Of a DNA stretch of 64,000 bases, positions 34,565 through 42,210 are shown piece after piece; position 1 is the first letter of the stretch, and each line of letters begins with the position of its first letter. The DNA comes from Crocinitomicaceae bacterium (GTDB lineage Bacteria; Bacteroidota; Bacteroidia; Flavobacteriales_D; Crocinitomicaceae). The position numbers and the translations under genes were made by a program. Location of the stretch: contig JAQWFQ010000024.1 of the NCBI GenBank assembly GCA_029238665.1, positions 1 to 64,000 on the forward strand, given 5' to 3'. Under the pieces are notes generated by a model. That model was not told the origin of the DNA. It was given only the letters and a program-made list of their open reading frames with translations, and searched no databases.

Positions 34565-35430
34565 CTATCCTTAATTCTTCGTGCTAATTTAAACCAAATT
34601 GGGGCATTATCGAAGGTATACCCAAAATATGTAACATCCTTTCCTCCAAGGTTGTGATTAAAACGTTTAACACCTTCAATTCGTGACCCTCCAAAATCAA
34701 ACTGTTTACCGCCTAAAACCGCTTCATTGATTGCTAAATCTAGGCAAGCATACATTCCTCCTGCATGTTTACAAGACGTAGATACTGTTCCTTTTAAATA
34801 AAGGACACTTGACTGATCTGAAATACAAACAACTCCACCATGTCCTTTTATTTCATACACTGAGCACGCCTGCTCTGCTTTTGCCAATTCAAACAATTTT
34901 GACAATGCTTTCATCGAAACAGCATTAATTCCATTGTACTTCCCTACCAATTCATCTGTAATAATTGACTCTACTGTTGTATAATCCGTAGACCTTACCA
35001 CCTCCAAGTTGTTACTCATCGCTTTTTTAAGCGAACGTTTTGCTTGGGAGCCTAACTTTCTTTCTGTGTTTATTTCAATTCTCTGGTACACTAAAGGCGT
35101 ATAATCAGCTCCCAAAACCGGTTGTTTAATGGAGACATCAATGCACGAAAACTGCTGCTTGATCAAGTCACTAAGCATAGCAAAATCGAGTGCTACACCT
35201 AACCACTGAATATACCGTACAAATATTGGGGTATATAATTTTTTCACGCCTAAACGAGTGCTGTATGGAAGAGCGATACCGCTTGTATATGTATCATCAA
35301 CTAAAACACACCAGTTTTCTGCCGTCGCATCTAAATACCAACTCCTTGAAAAGACGCTTGCATCTTCACTTGAACCTACAAGCTGATTCCATTTTTCTAT
35401 ATCAATATGTGGGCGTTCGACTATCTTCAC
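34549..35430 (-). CDS. FemAB-like (GNAT-fold) acyltransferase
   Basis: A 293-residue protein. The C-terminal pattern KQFDFGGSRIEGVKRFNHNLGGKDVTYFGY is characteristic of the FemAB/BioF2-like GNAT superfamily, and the middle QAKRSLKKAMSNNLEV resembles the acceptor-binding region. It probably transfers an acyl or aminoacyl group onto a glycan. It sits between the polysaccharide deacetylase and the SDR with overlaps of 4 and 16 bases; deacetylase/FemAB pairs also occur in exopolysaccharide clusters of other bacteria. Confidence 0.75.
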   Translation of the reverse strand: MKIVERPHIDIEKWNQLVGSSEDASVFSRSWYLDATAENWCVLVDDTYTSGIALPYSTRLGVKKLYTPIFVRYIQWLGVALDFAMLSDLIKQQFSCIDVSIKQPVLGADYTPLVYQRIEINTERKLGSQAKRSLKKAMSNNLEVVRSTDYTTVESIITDELVGKYNGINAVSMKALSKLFELAKAEQACSVYEIKGHGGVVCISDQSSVLYLKGTVSTSCKHAGGMYACLDLAINEAVLGGKQFDFGGSRIEGVKRFNHNLGGKDVTYFGYTFDNAPIWFKLARRIKDRWIKK

Positions 35431-36401
35431 AACTCCTGAACAAACGAAGTGAATACATGTTTCTTATGATTCTTCTCAAGAAACTTTTTTAACTTATTCA
35501 TAGAATACACCGTATTTCCTTTTGGGTGGCCAATCACAACCATCTCTTGGTGTTTTAAATTTTCTGCCTTACTTAAACTAGCATTTAATTTTTTTGCATA
35601 ATAACCGTCTGTTGAAACATAGGTTGTTTTATAAGTAACTAACGATAAAAGCTTACTTCCCCCCTGGCTGATAAACTGACCATCTCCTATACCTTTGTGC
35701 CTTGATGGAAATAATTTACCCAAGCCATAAAGCATCCAATAAAAAGAAGGGCGGTACCTAAAAGAAGATATTGGATATTCGATAAACGGGCCATCTGTAA
35801 CCTCCTTGCACACATCAACCTTAAAATTATATTTTGATTTAAGTGGCACCGTTCGAAAGTCAACATTATAATTATCTGTCATGAAATGACCGCCATGAAA
35901 CACGCTAGAATCGATCTTCAACTCAAGTTCTTCAAACACGGTTTTTAATGCTGAAAAAGGCTGTACACAGAAGCCTCCTGCGCGAAAAGCTGTAACCTCT
36001 CTATCGATCAGTTGCTCTAAATAGAGTTTATACGTTCGAACAATGGCCATCCGTTCTGTTGCATTAAAATCGGACAACTTATATGAACCTTTAATATTCA
36101 TTGCCCACTTCCCATTTGAAAACTTTGCTTTTTCCCAATGTGGGTGAATGTGTAATTGAACATCGTGGCCAAGGCTAATCATTTCCTTAACCTGAGCCTT
36201 AACTCTTGTCACCTCATCCAACAACTCTGGATAACGATCGGCTTGAATTAGGTAGCCAACATCGACAAAAAAAGTATATGAAACATCCTTTCCTTTTGCC
36301 AGGTCAAACAACTCAGCAGTAGGTTCAATCATGCATTTAAGAGCTGTTCCAGTCTGTTTACCAAAATACAACTCATAGTCAAATGTCAAGAATATTTTCA
36401 T
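35427..36401 (-). CDS. polysaccharide deacetylase-like protein
   Basis: A 324-residue protein with the NodB-fold landmarks: LTFDYELY (metal Asp region), FFVDVGYL, a histidine motif HDVQLHIHPHW, and TAFRAGGFCV. Such enzymes remove N-acetyl groups from glycans. There is no signal peptide, so the substrate would be cytosolic or membrane-associated, or the protein is exported another way. First gene of the operon running to PaaI. Its -7 box (36406-36414, TAACTTCGC) ends 4 bases before the ATG. Confidence 0.85.
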   Translation of the reverse strand: MKIFLTFDYELYFGKQTGTALKCMIEPTAELFDLAKGKDVSYTFFVDVGYLIQADRYPELLDEVTRVKAQVKEMISLGHDVQLHIHPHWEKAKFSNGKWAMNIKGSYKLSDFNATERMAIVRTYKLYLEQLIDREVTAFRAGGFCVQPFSALKTVFEELELKIDSSVFHGGHFMTDNYNVDFRTVPLKSKYNFKVDVCKEVTDGPFIEYPISSFRYRPSFYWMLYGLGKLFPSRHKGIGDGQFISQGGSKLLSLVTYKTTYVSTDGYYAKKLNASLSKAENLKHQEMVVIGHPKGNTVYSMNKLKKFLEKNHKKHVFTSFVQEL

Positions 36402-36405
36402 TAAT

Positions 36406-36414
36406 GCGAAGTTA
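36406..36414 (-). promoter_or_regulatory. variant -7 box of the surface-glycan operon
   Basis: TAACTTCGC on the minus strand deviates from TAnnTTTGC by one base and lies 4 bases from the deacetylase ATG; the operon would be transcribed with almost no leader. Confidence 0.4.
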
Positions 36415-36492
36415 ATTGAATTGATGATTTAAGCTGAATGAATTTCGATTTAGTTATATTGGAAGCATAAAACAATTAATCCTATAAGGTAA

Positions 36493-36945
36493 ATGAAGGA
36501 AATTGAATACAAATACCTCGTAAACAAATCAGCATGGGCTCTTATTGAGAAACCAGAGCCTGAATTAATTGTTCAAGGTTTTATTTCAAAGTCTAAAGAC
36601 TGTGTTGTTCGCATTCGAATAAAAGGATCTAAAGGATTTTTGACCATTAAAGGTCAAACAATTGGCATTACACGTCAAGAGTTTGAGTATGAAATACCGA
36701 TAGAGGATGCTGAATCAATTTTGAAACTTTTTATTGATAAAAGTATTAGAAAACATCGCTATGAGATAGAAGTAGCAGGAAAAAAATGGGAAATTGATGT
36801 GTTTCAGGGCCCACTTGAGGGTTTAATTCTTGCAGAACTTGAGGTTAGCTCTGTACACGAGACCTTTGAATTACCAAACTGGGTTACTACCGATGTGTCT
36901 ACAGATCCGAACTACTACAACGCTGTGCTAATCGATCGCTGTTAA
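36493..36945 (+). CDS. CYTH-domain protein (triphosphate tunnel family)
   Basis: A 150-residue CYTH protein. It opens with the ExExK motif EIEYKYLV, followed by tunnel strands DCVVRIRIKGSKGFLTIKGQ, IRKHRYEIEVAGKKWEIDVFQGPLEGLILAELEV. Family members hydrolyse inorganic triphosphate or thiamine triphosphate or, rarely, form cAMP; which applies is not decided. It is alone between two leftward operons. Confidence 0.93.
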   Translation: MKEIEYKYLVNKSAWALIEKPEPELIVQGFISKSKDCVVRIRIKGSKGFLTIKGQTIGITRQEFEYEIPIEDAESILKLFIDKSIRKHRYEIEVAGKKWEIDVFQGPLEGLILAELEVSSVHETFELPNWVTTDVSTDPNYYNAVLIDRC

Positions 36946-36953
36946 AAAAACCT

Positions 36954-37280
36954 TTAAAGACATGATTCTCCTTGAACACTGCCCTTCTCACAATCAAAAA
37001 CCATCGTCCCAGCCTCAACATCAAACCAGTTTAAAAATACCTCCAGTTTTATTTCAGGGAATATAGATTGATCTTCTGAAACACAAGACAATTCACTCAA
37101 GAATATTTTCTTAAAATTAGCTTTCAAAACAGGCTCTATTTCAAAAAAATCTTCTTCAACTAAATAAACATTTGATTCCGATTCTTCATCAATAAATAAA
37201 TCGGAATCGATCTGTTTCACCCATTCCACAAAGGGTTTCTTACCTTTAACCTTTAAATAACTTCTATTTATAATTTTCAT
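36954..37280 (-). CDS. small protein of unknown function
   Basis: A 108-residue acidic protein, not recognised. It contains VEWVKQIDSDLFIDEESESNVYLVEEDFFEIEPVLKANFKKIF and FLNWFDVEAGTMVFDCEKG, and no signal peptide, membrane segment or cysteine cluster. It overlaps the lipoprotein gene by 4 bases and is the last gene of the threonine aldolase - lipoprotein - unknown operon. Confidence 0.75.
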   Translation of the reverse strand: MKIINRSYLKVKGKKPFVEWVKQIDSDLFIDEESESNVYLVEEDFFEIEPVLKANFKKIFLSELSCVSEDQSIFPEIKLEVFLNWFDVEAGTMVFDCEKGSVQGESCL

Positions 37281-37891
37281 AGCTCTAACTTCTTACGCTT
37301 CCCTTCTACAAAAGAATACCAACGTGTTTTTGATTTGCGCGATTGCTCAATCGAATAATTCCATGAGCCCTCTAGATTTCCTAAAACAAAAGCCCAATGT
37401 TTAAAGTCAATTTGATTGCTTCCTTCAATAAAAATCAATGTTGAGTCATTAATTAAAATCTGAAGTGGATTTTCTTGGATATTCTTCTGCTCACCAAAAA
37501 AAAGGGTACTACAATTATCTCCTATACAATTTATCCAATTGGTAAACGCATTCATTACTTTCAATGAATCTTCATACACCCATTTTGAATACAAAATAGT
37601 GTCAGCAGATGTAATTAGCCTGTATTTATCCTTTGACTTCTCCCCAAATCGATCTAAAAACATGCGGTCTGAACGAAACTGTAACGAGGTAACAGGTATC
37701 CCTTGGCTAACAAACCAGCTTTCAGGAATTAATGTCGAATCAACTTCAGACTCAACAGCAACGTGCGAACCCTCTTTGTATCGTTCAGAACTACCCATAA
37801 CATCAGACATGTCTATAAGCTTATCACTACTATTTTCACAGCAGACAAAGAACATTCCTAAAAGGATCGCTATGGTTAATTTAAATTTCAA
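37277..37891 (-). CDS. lipoprotein of unknown function
   Basis: A 204-residue precursor with signal MKFKLTIAILLGMFFVC and a Cys-Cys lipobox region (FFVCC), then an ENSSDK linker. The mature domain (TLIPESWFVSQGIPVTSLQF, then AFVLGNLEGSWNYSIEQ) matches no family that I recognise. It is placed in the envelope by the lipobox. It overlaps the threonine aldolase stop by 4 bases and the downstream small gene by 4 bases, a tightly coupled trio. Confidence 0.78.
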   Translation of the reverse strand: MKFKLTIAILLGMFFVCCENSSDKLIDMSDVMGSSERYKEGSHVAVESEVDSTLIPESWFVSQGIPVTSLQFRSDRMFLDRFGEKSKDKYRLITSADTILYSKWVYEDSLKVMNAFTNWINCIGDNCSTLFFGEQKNIQENPLQILINDSTLIFIEGSNQIDFKHWAFVLGNLEGSWNYSIEQSRKSKTRWYSFVEGKRKKLEL

Positions 37892-38907
37892 ACAATAAGT
37901 TTGTTTAGAGCTTCGACTGTTTGATCAATAGCTGAATCACAAACATCCATGTGTGTAACAAAACGTAGCATACCTGGACCAAACCCCATTATTTTAATCC
38001 CACGCTTACTCAATTCATTTATGACAAGGTCTCTCTTGGACTTATCTTCAAGAATGGCAACCACAATGTTTGTTTCTACCGGGACAACTTCTTTCACCCA
38101 AGGCAAAGCGTTCAAACTCGCTTCTAAAGTCTTTGCATGCGCATGGTCTTCTTTTAATCGATGAATATTATTTTTCAACGCGTAAAGTCCTCCAGCAGCT
38201 ATAATTCCAGCCTGTCTCATTCCTCCACCAAAAACTTTACGAACCCGTCGTGATTGCTTAATGAAGTCATTCGATCCTAACAATAAAGACCCCACAGGGG
38301 CTCCCAAGCCCTTAGACAAACACAGCGATATAGAGTCAAACTGAGTTGCATACTGCTTTAAATCTACGCCATTTTCGACCATCGCATTCATTAACCGTGC
38401 ACCGTCAAGATGTAACGGCAATCGATTGTCTTTACAAAATGTGCTTATTTTTTTGATCTCTTCAAAGTCATAAATAGCTCCACCTCCTCTATTCGAAGTG
38501 TCCTCTAAACAAACAAGCTGTGTAACAGGGAAATGCACATCATCTGGATTTACAGACTCCTCCACATCACTTAGTGTTAGGCGACCTCTATTCCCATGAA
38601 TTAACCGAACAGAAGCACCTGTGTTTTTAGCAATACCTCCACCTTCGTATTTATAGATATGACTTTCTACACTTGTGACAAGTTCTCCCCCGGGCTGTAC
38701 ATGTACATTAATTGCAATTTGATTCGTCTGTGTTCCAGAGCTACAATACAGCGCTTTCTCCATACCGAACAACTCAGCAGCATACGCCTCCAACTCATTA
38801 ACCGTAGGGTCTTCACAAAACACATCATCTCCAAGAGTGGCCGAAAGCATTGCTTCTTTCATCTTGTCTGTCGGCATTGTTACCGTATCGCTTCTAAAGT
38901 CAATCAT
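37888..38907 (-). CDS. ltaE: low-specificity threonine aldolase
   Basis: Cleaves threonine or allo-threonine to glycine and acetaldehyde with PLP. The 339-residue protein starts MIDFRSDTVTMPTDKM, typical for the family, and shows the PLP lysine in SLCLSKGLGAPVGS and GGAIYDFEEIKK, LHLDGARLMNA. The frame stays open to 39228, but that extension is antisense to the TauE gene and carries no family homology, so the ATG at 38905-38907 is taken as start. Confidence 0.94.
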   Translation of the reverse strand: MIDFRSDTVTMPTDKMKEAMLSATLGDDVFCEDPTVNELEAYAAELFGMEKALYCSSGTQTNQIAINVHVQPGGELVTSVESHIYKYEGGGIAKNTGASVRLIHGNRGRLTLSDVEESVNPDDVHFPVTQLVCLEDTSNRGGGAIYDFEEIKKISTFCKDNRLPLHLDGARLMNAMVENGVDLKQYATQFDSISLCLSKGLGAPVGSLLLGSNDFIKQSRRVRKVFGGGMRQAGIIAAGGLYALKNNIHRLKEDHAHAKTLEASLNALPWVKEVVPVETNIVVAILEDKSKRDLVINELSKRGIKIMGFGPGMLRFVTHMDVCDSAIDQTVEALNKLIV

Positions 38908-38974
38908 CTTGTTTTTTATGTAAAAATAATCTTTGAATTTAAATTGAACCGCATATTTTTTGCTTTTTTGTACA

Positions 38975-39775
38975 ATGGAATATGTAATCGTTGCAATTAC
39001 CGTTTTATTTGGTGCGGGATTGACTTTTTTTTCTGGATTTGGATTAGGGACATTAATGCTCCCTGTATTTAGTCTTTTTTTTGAACTCCCTATTGCAGTG
39101 GGAGCCACTGCCATTGTACATTTAGCCAATAACAGTTTCAAATTTATACTTGTATCGAAACATATCCACTTCCCAACCTTACTCCGCTTTGGACTCCCCG
39201 CATTACTATTTGCTTTTATCGGCAGCATACTCCTTACCTCACTTGATCATTCTGAGCCACTATACACCTACCAATTAAACAAACACAACTTTGAATTAAC
39301 ACTTGTAAAAATGACCATTGGTTCGTTGATGATGTTTTTTGCTTGGTTTGATTTAGACCCAAGGTTTGATAACCTTAACATCGAAAAAAAACACATTTAT
39401 TTTGGCGGAATGTTGAGCGGTTTTTTTGGGGGACTTTCCGGTCACCAAGGAGCGTTTAGAGCTGCTTTTTTAGCAAAATCAGGATTAACTAAAGAACAGT
39501 TTATTGGCACGTCAAATGCCGTTTCTTTACTTGTTGACCTAGCTCGACTATGGATCTATATCGTTGGGTTTGTAGCTATAACTGGAAGTGAAAATAAATT
39601 CATTACTGCCATTACAGAAGCAAAAACACTTTTAATTGTAGCTATCACATTTGCTTTTATTGGTACTTACTTTGGGAAAAAATTAGTTCAAAAAACGACC
39701 ATTCAGCGTATTCAACGAATTGTTGGAGCCTTACTCTTAATTATGGGGTGCCTATTAAGTTTGGGGATACTCTAA
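38975..39775 (+). CDS. TauE/SafE-family permease
   Basis: A 266-residue inner-membrane protein with eight or nine helices: MEYVIVAITVLFGAGLTFFSGFGLGTLMLPVF and the second half GGMLSGFFGGLSGHQGAFRAAFLAKSGLTKEQFIGTSNAV, the two repeats of the TauE/SafE (TSUP) family. Members export sulfite, sulfoacetate or other anions; the substrate is unknown. An upstream TTG (38960) also opens the frame, but the ATG at 38975 follows a TATTTTTTGC near-promoter box and is preferred. The 3' end overlaps convergent truC by 21 bases. Confidence 0.92.
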   Translation: MEYVIVAITVLFGAGLTFFSGFGLGTLMLPVFSLFFELPIAVGATAIVHLANNSFKFILVSKHIHFPTLLRFGLPALLFAFIGSILLTSLDHSEPLYTYQLNKHNFELTLVKMTIGSLMMFFAWFDLDPRFDNLNIEKKHIYFGGMLSGFFGGLSGHQGAFRAAFLAKSGLTKEQFIGTSNAVSLLVDLARLWIYIVGFVAITGSENKFITAITEAKTLLIVAITFAFIGTYFGKKLVQKTTIQRIQRIVGALLLIMGCLLSLGIL

Positions 39776-40447
39776 CTGCAAGGCTTCTATCATTCGAGAA
39801 AATTCTGACCCCACAGCTGCAGCTATCGTTAGTTCCACATTGGTTACTGGATGGTTAAATTTCAACTGTCGAGCGTGTAACATCATTGTACTCATCTCAA
39901 ACCTTTCTAAAAACAATTTATTTTGTTTGTTACAGCCATGTGGACGATCGCCAATAATTGGATGACGCAAATGTGCCATGTGTTTTCGAATCTGATGCAT
40001 TCGACCCGTTTCGGGAGAAACATCAATCAGTGAATAACGGGAAGTATCAAATTTCCCATGGGGCAAATTTACTTCTGACCGGGAAACAGTTTCAATGTGA
40101 GTAACTGCATCTTGTAGCTTTCCATCCTCACGCTTTAATGCATAATCAACAGTTACTTCGTCAGTTGTAAAACCTCTAACAATAGCGTAGTACTTTTTCT
40201 TTACAAGCCCTTCCATAAATTGAACTTGCATTGCTGAGTTTACTTCTTTTGAAAGTGCAAATAAAAGCACACCGGCGGTTTTTCGGTCTAATCGATGAAC
40301 AGGGTAAACTGTCTGCCCTATTTGATTGCGCAGCAACTGAACTGAAAACTCGTTTGCATCTCGTGCAATTTTCGTTCGATGAACTAACAATCCGTGCGGT
40401 TTATTAATTGCAACTAAATACTGGTCTTGATATAAAATATCGAGCAT
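39755..40447 (-). CDS. truC: tRNA pseudouridine(65) synthase TruC
   Basis: Converts uridine 65 of certain tRNAs to pseudouridine. The 230-residue protein matches the RluA family: catalytic Asp in VYPVHRLDRKTAGVLLFALS, the start MLDILYQDQYLVAINKPHGLLVHR and the TruC-type VSPETGRMHQIRKHMAHLRHPIIGDRPHGCNKQN. It follows the O-methyltransferase by 1 base and is co-transcribed with it. Confidence 0.92.
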   Translation of the reverse strand: MLDILYQDQYLVAINKPHGLLVHRTKIARDANEFSVQLLRNQIGQTVYPVHRLDRKTAGVLLFALSKEVNSAMQVQFMEGLVKKKYYAIVRGFTTDEVTVDYALKREDGKLQDAVTHIETVSRSEVNLPHGKFDTSRYSLIDVSPETGRMHQIRKHMAHLRHPIIGDRPHGCNKQNKLFLERFEMSTMMLHARQLKFNHPVTNVELTIAAAVGSEFSRMIEALQLEYPQT

Positions 40448-40448
40448 G

Positions 40449-41090
40449 TTACTTTTTACGAATTACGAGTAAGCCATCACGGATAGGAAACAATACTTCT
40501 TGAACACGTGAATCTTCGTGTACAATTCTATTTAAATCTACCAATACCTGCGTATCCTCATCATTCGGTTCTACATCCTCAAGAACCTTTCCTGACCAAA
40601 GTACATTATCAATTATAATATATCCACCTGGTGATAACTTAGTCATAGCCATGTTATAATAATTGATGTAATTTGATTTATCTGCATCTATAAAAACTAA
40701 ATCAAACACTTCTTTCATCGACGGTATCAAATCCATTGCGTCCCCTATAACACATTTAATTTGATCCTTAAATTCAGATTTCGCAACATATTCATTGACC
40801 AAGTCTTCCAACTCTTCATTTTTATCAATCGTAGTAATTTTACCACCATCTGCTAATCCTTCGGCAAAACAAAGCGCCGAATACCCCGTGTAAGTGCCTA
40901 TTTCAAGTACGTTTTTAGGTTGAATCATATGCGAAAGCATACTCAAAACTCTTCCCTGAAAATGACCACTCAGCATTCTTGGACGCAAAACATTAAGGTG
41001 TGTGTCCCTGTTTAAATCATATAGCAATACCGGCTCATCTTCAGAATGTGCACAAACGTAATCGTCTAATTTTTGGCTTATAAACTCCAT
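40449..41090 (-). CDS. class I O-methyltransferase (CCoAOMT-like)
   Basis: A 213-residue SAM-dependent O-methyltransferase: SAM motif LEIGTYTGYSALCFAEGL, metal-binding VFIDADKSNYINYY and DNVLWSGKVLE are the divalent-cation-dependent class I pattern. The physiological acceptor (catechol-like) is unknown. Divergent from the TrmH-type gene; a near-consensus -7 box lies at 41125-41132 on the minus strand. Confidence 0.9.
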   Translation of the reverse strand: MEFISQKLDDYVCAHSEDEPVLLYDLNRDTHLNVLRPRMLSGHFQGRVLSMLSHMIQPKNVLEIGTYTGYSALCFAEGLADGGKITTIDKNEELEDLVNEYVAKSEFKDQIKCVIGDAMDLIPSMKEVFDLVFIDADKSNYINYYNMAMTKLSPGGYIIIDNVLWSGKVLEDVEPNDEDTQVLVDLNRIVHEDSRVQEVLFPIRDGLLVIRKK

Positions 41091-41155
41091 AACTTCTATT
41101 GATAGACTTGGATGAATCTTTCTACAAAGATGAGAAATAATTCAACTAAAAAAGC

Positions 41156-41164
41156 GACATTTGC
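41156..41164 (+). promoter_or_regulatory. near-consensus -7 box of the TrmH-type gene, abutting the start
   Basis: GACATTTGC has one mismatch to TAnnTTTGC and ends 3 bases before the ATG at 41168, implying a leaderless message. Confidence 0.45.
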
Positions 41165-41167
41165 GTG

Positions 41168-41650
41168 ATGAAAACAGTTAATGAAAAGGGATATTGTGCA
41201 ATTGGGGTCTTTAGAGGGAAAACTTCGCACAACTTAGGAACTTTATGGAGGTCTGCATATATACTTGGCGCTGCATATATTTTCACCGTTGAAGGACGTT
41301 ATAAAAAACAATCTTCAGACGTGGTAAGGGCCTGGTCTCGCATTCCATTATTTAACTACAAAGATTTTGACGACCTACTAAAAAATATTCCTTACGACTG
41401 CCGTCTAATTGGCGTTGAAATTGATGATCGTGCTGAATGGCTCCATGAATTCCAACACCCAAAACGAGCCATTTATTTATTGGGCGCTGAGGATACTGGT
41501 CTGCCTGAATACGTACGTGAAAAATGCCATTTCATCGTCAAACTACCTGGAAATTCATCGTTAAATGTAGGGGTAACAGGAAGTGTTGTACTTCATGACA
41601 GAGCTACAAAAGTCCCAACAGATTTTCCGCCAGACCACAGAGACGGTTAA
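41168..41650 (+). CDS. TrmH/SpoU-family RNA 2'-O-methyltransferase
   Basis: A 160-residue SPOUT methyltransferase. The SAM knot is seen as IYLLGAEDTGLPEYVREKCHFIVKLPGNSSLNVGVTGSVVLHDR, with the conserved Asn in SSLNVG. The N-terminal ends in GTLWRSAYILGAAYIFTV. It should methylate ribose of tRNA or rRNA; the target is undetermined. A GTG three bases upstream (41165) could also start the frame; the ATG is favoured. Confidence 0.88.
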   Translation: MKTVNEKGYCAIGVFRGKTSHNLGTLWRSAYILGAAYIFTVEGRYKKQSSDVVRAWSRIPLFNYKDFDDLLKNIPYDCRLIGVEIDDRAEWLHEFQHPKRAIYLLGAEDTGLPEYVREKCHFIVKLPGNSSLNVGVTGSVVLHDRATKVPTDFPPDHRDG

Positions 41651-41702
41651 TAAAACTAAGGGATTCAACACAAAAACCAACTCATCTTGACTGAAAAGTT
41701 TC

Positions 41703-41711
41703 TAGATTTGC
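41703..41711 (+). promoter_or_regulatory. -7 box of the 126-aa gene
   Basis: TAGATTTGC is a perfect TAnnTTTGC match 21 bases upstream of the ATG at 41733. Confidence 0.65.
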
Positions 41712-41732
41712 ACATTCAAACATTAGAAGTAA

Positions 41733-42113
41733 ATGAAACTGGACTACATTGACGAATTAAATGGTTTTGGTGATAATATGGTTAGGCTATTTGACTTTGA
41801 CATGGCTGAATCCATCCTGTTTAGAGACGCCTTAATTAATTTTATTTCTAGCGATTCTATTTACCTCAAACTTGCAGATTTGGAGTTCGTTGAACCTCGA
41901 AATTGCACACTAGTACTGTTTAAAAGTAATGAGGATGAAGGCATCATTTCAGAAGATGATGAAAATTTCTTTTGTGCCTTAACGGTTGAGAAATATCAGA
42001 ATATGATCCAATTGCTAGCACCCTTTTGCAAAAAAGAAACCAAAGGATATCAATTCCTTTACGAAGTAGATAGCTTAACTGATTTTTTATTTTCTCCTGC
42101 TGGAACCTGGTAA
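41733..42113 (+). CDS. small acidic protein of unknown function
   Basis: A 126-residue soluble acidic protein, family not recognised. It shows an even alpha/beta pattern (LNGFGDNMVRLFDFDMAESILFRDAL, RNCTLVLFKSNEDEGI, YQFLYEVDSLTDFLFSPAGTW), no signal peptide and no cysteine cluster. It is monocistronic with a perfect -7 box upstream. Confidence 0.78.
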   Translation: MKLDYIDELNGFGDNMVRLFDFDMAESILFRDALINFISSDSIYLKLADLEFVEPRNCTLVLFKSNEDEGIISEDDENFFCALTVEKYQNMIQLLAPFCKKETKGYQFLYEVDSLTDFLFSPAGTW

Positions 42114-42180
42114 AAACGAATCAAAACTCTACAATCAAAAACAGATCCGTTGATTAATCTTTAGATTCGGAATAATGTAC

Positions 42181-42189
42181 TAATTTCGC
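42181..42189 (+). promoter_or_regulatory. variant -7 box (TTCGC type) of sulP
   Basis: TAATTTCGC differs by one base from TAnnTTTGC and is 21 bases before the ATG at 42211. Confidence 0.35.
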
Positions 42190-42210
42190 ACCCTTAAACA
42201 CCCCCTTAGA

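Noticed and set aside
37949-38164. Small plus-strand frame inside the threonine aldolase gene
   Set aside because: Antisense to a confident enzyme gene with no promoter box; shadow frame.
38960-38974. TTG start for the TauE/SafE gene
   Set aside because: A TTG would add five residues only and falls within the promoter-like TATTTTTTGC stretch; ATG at 38975 gives the normal family N-terminus.
38908-39228. N-terminal extension of threonine aldolase to 446 residues
   Set aside because: The extension has no family pattern and is antisense to the TauE/SafE gene; the usual N-terminus MIDFRSDTVTMPT begins at 38907.
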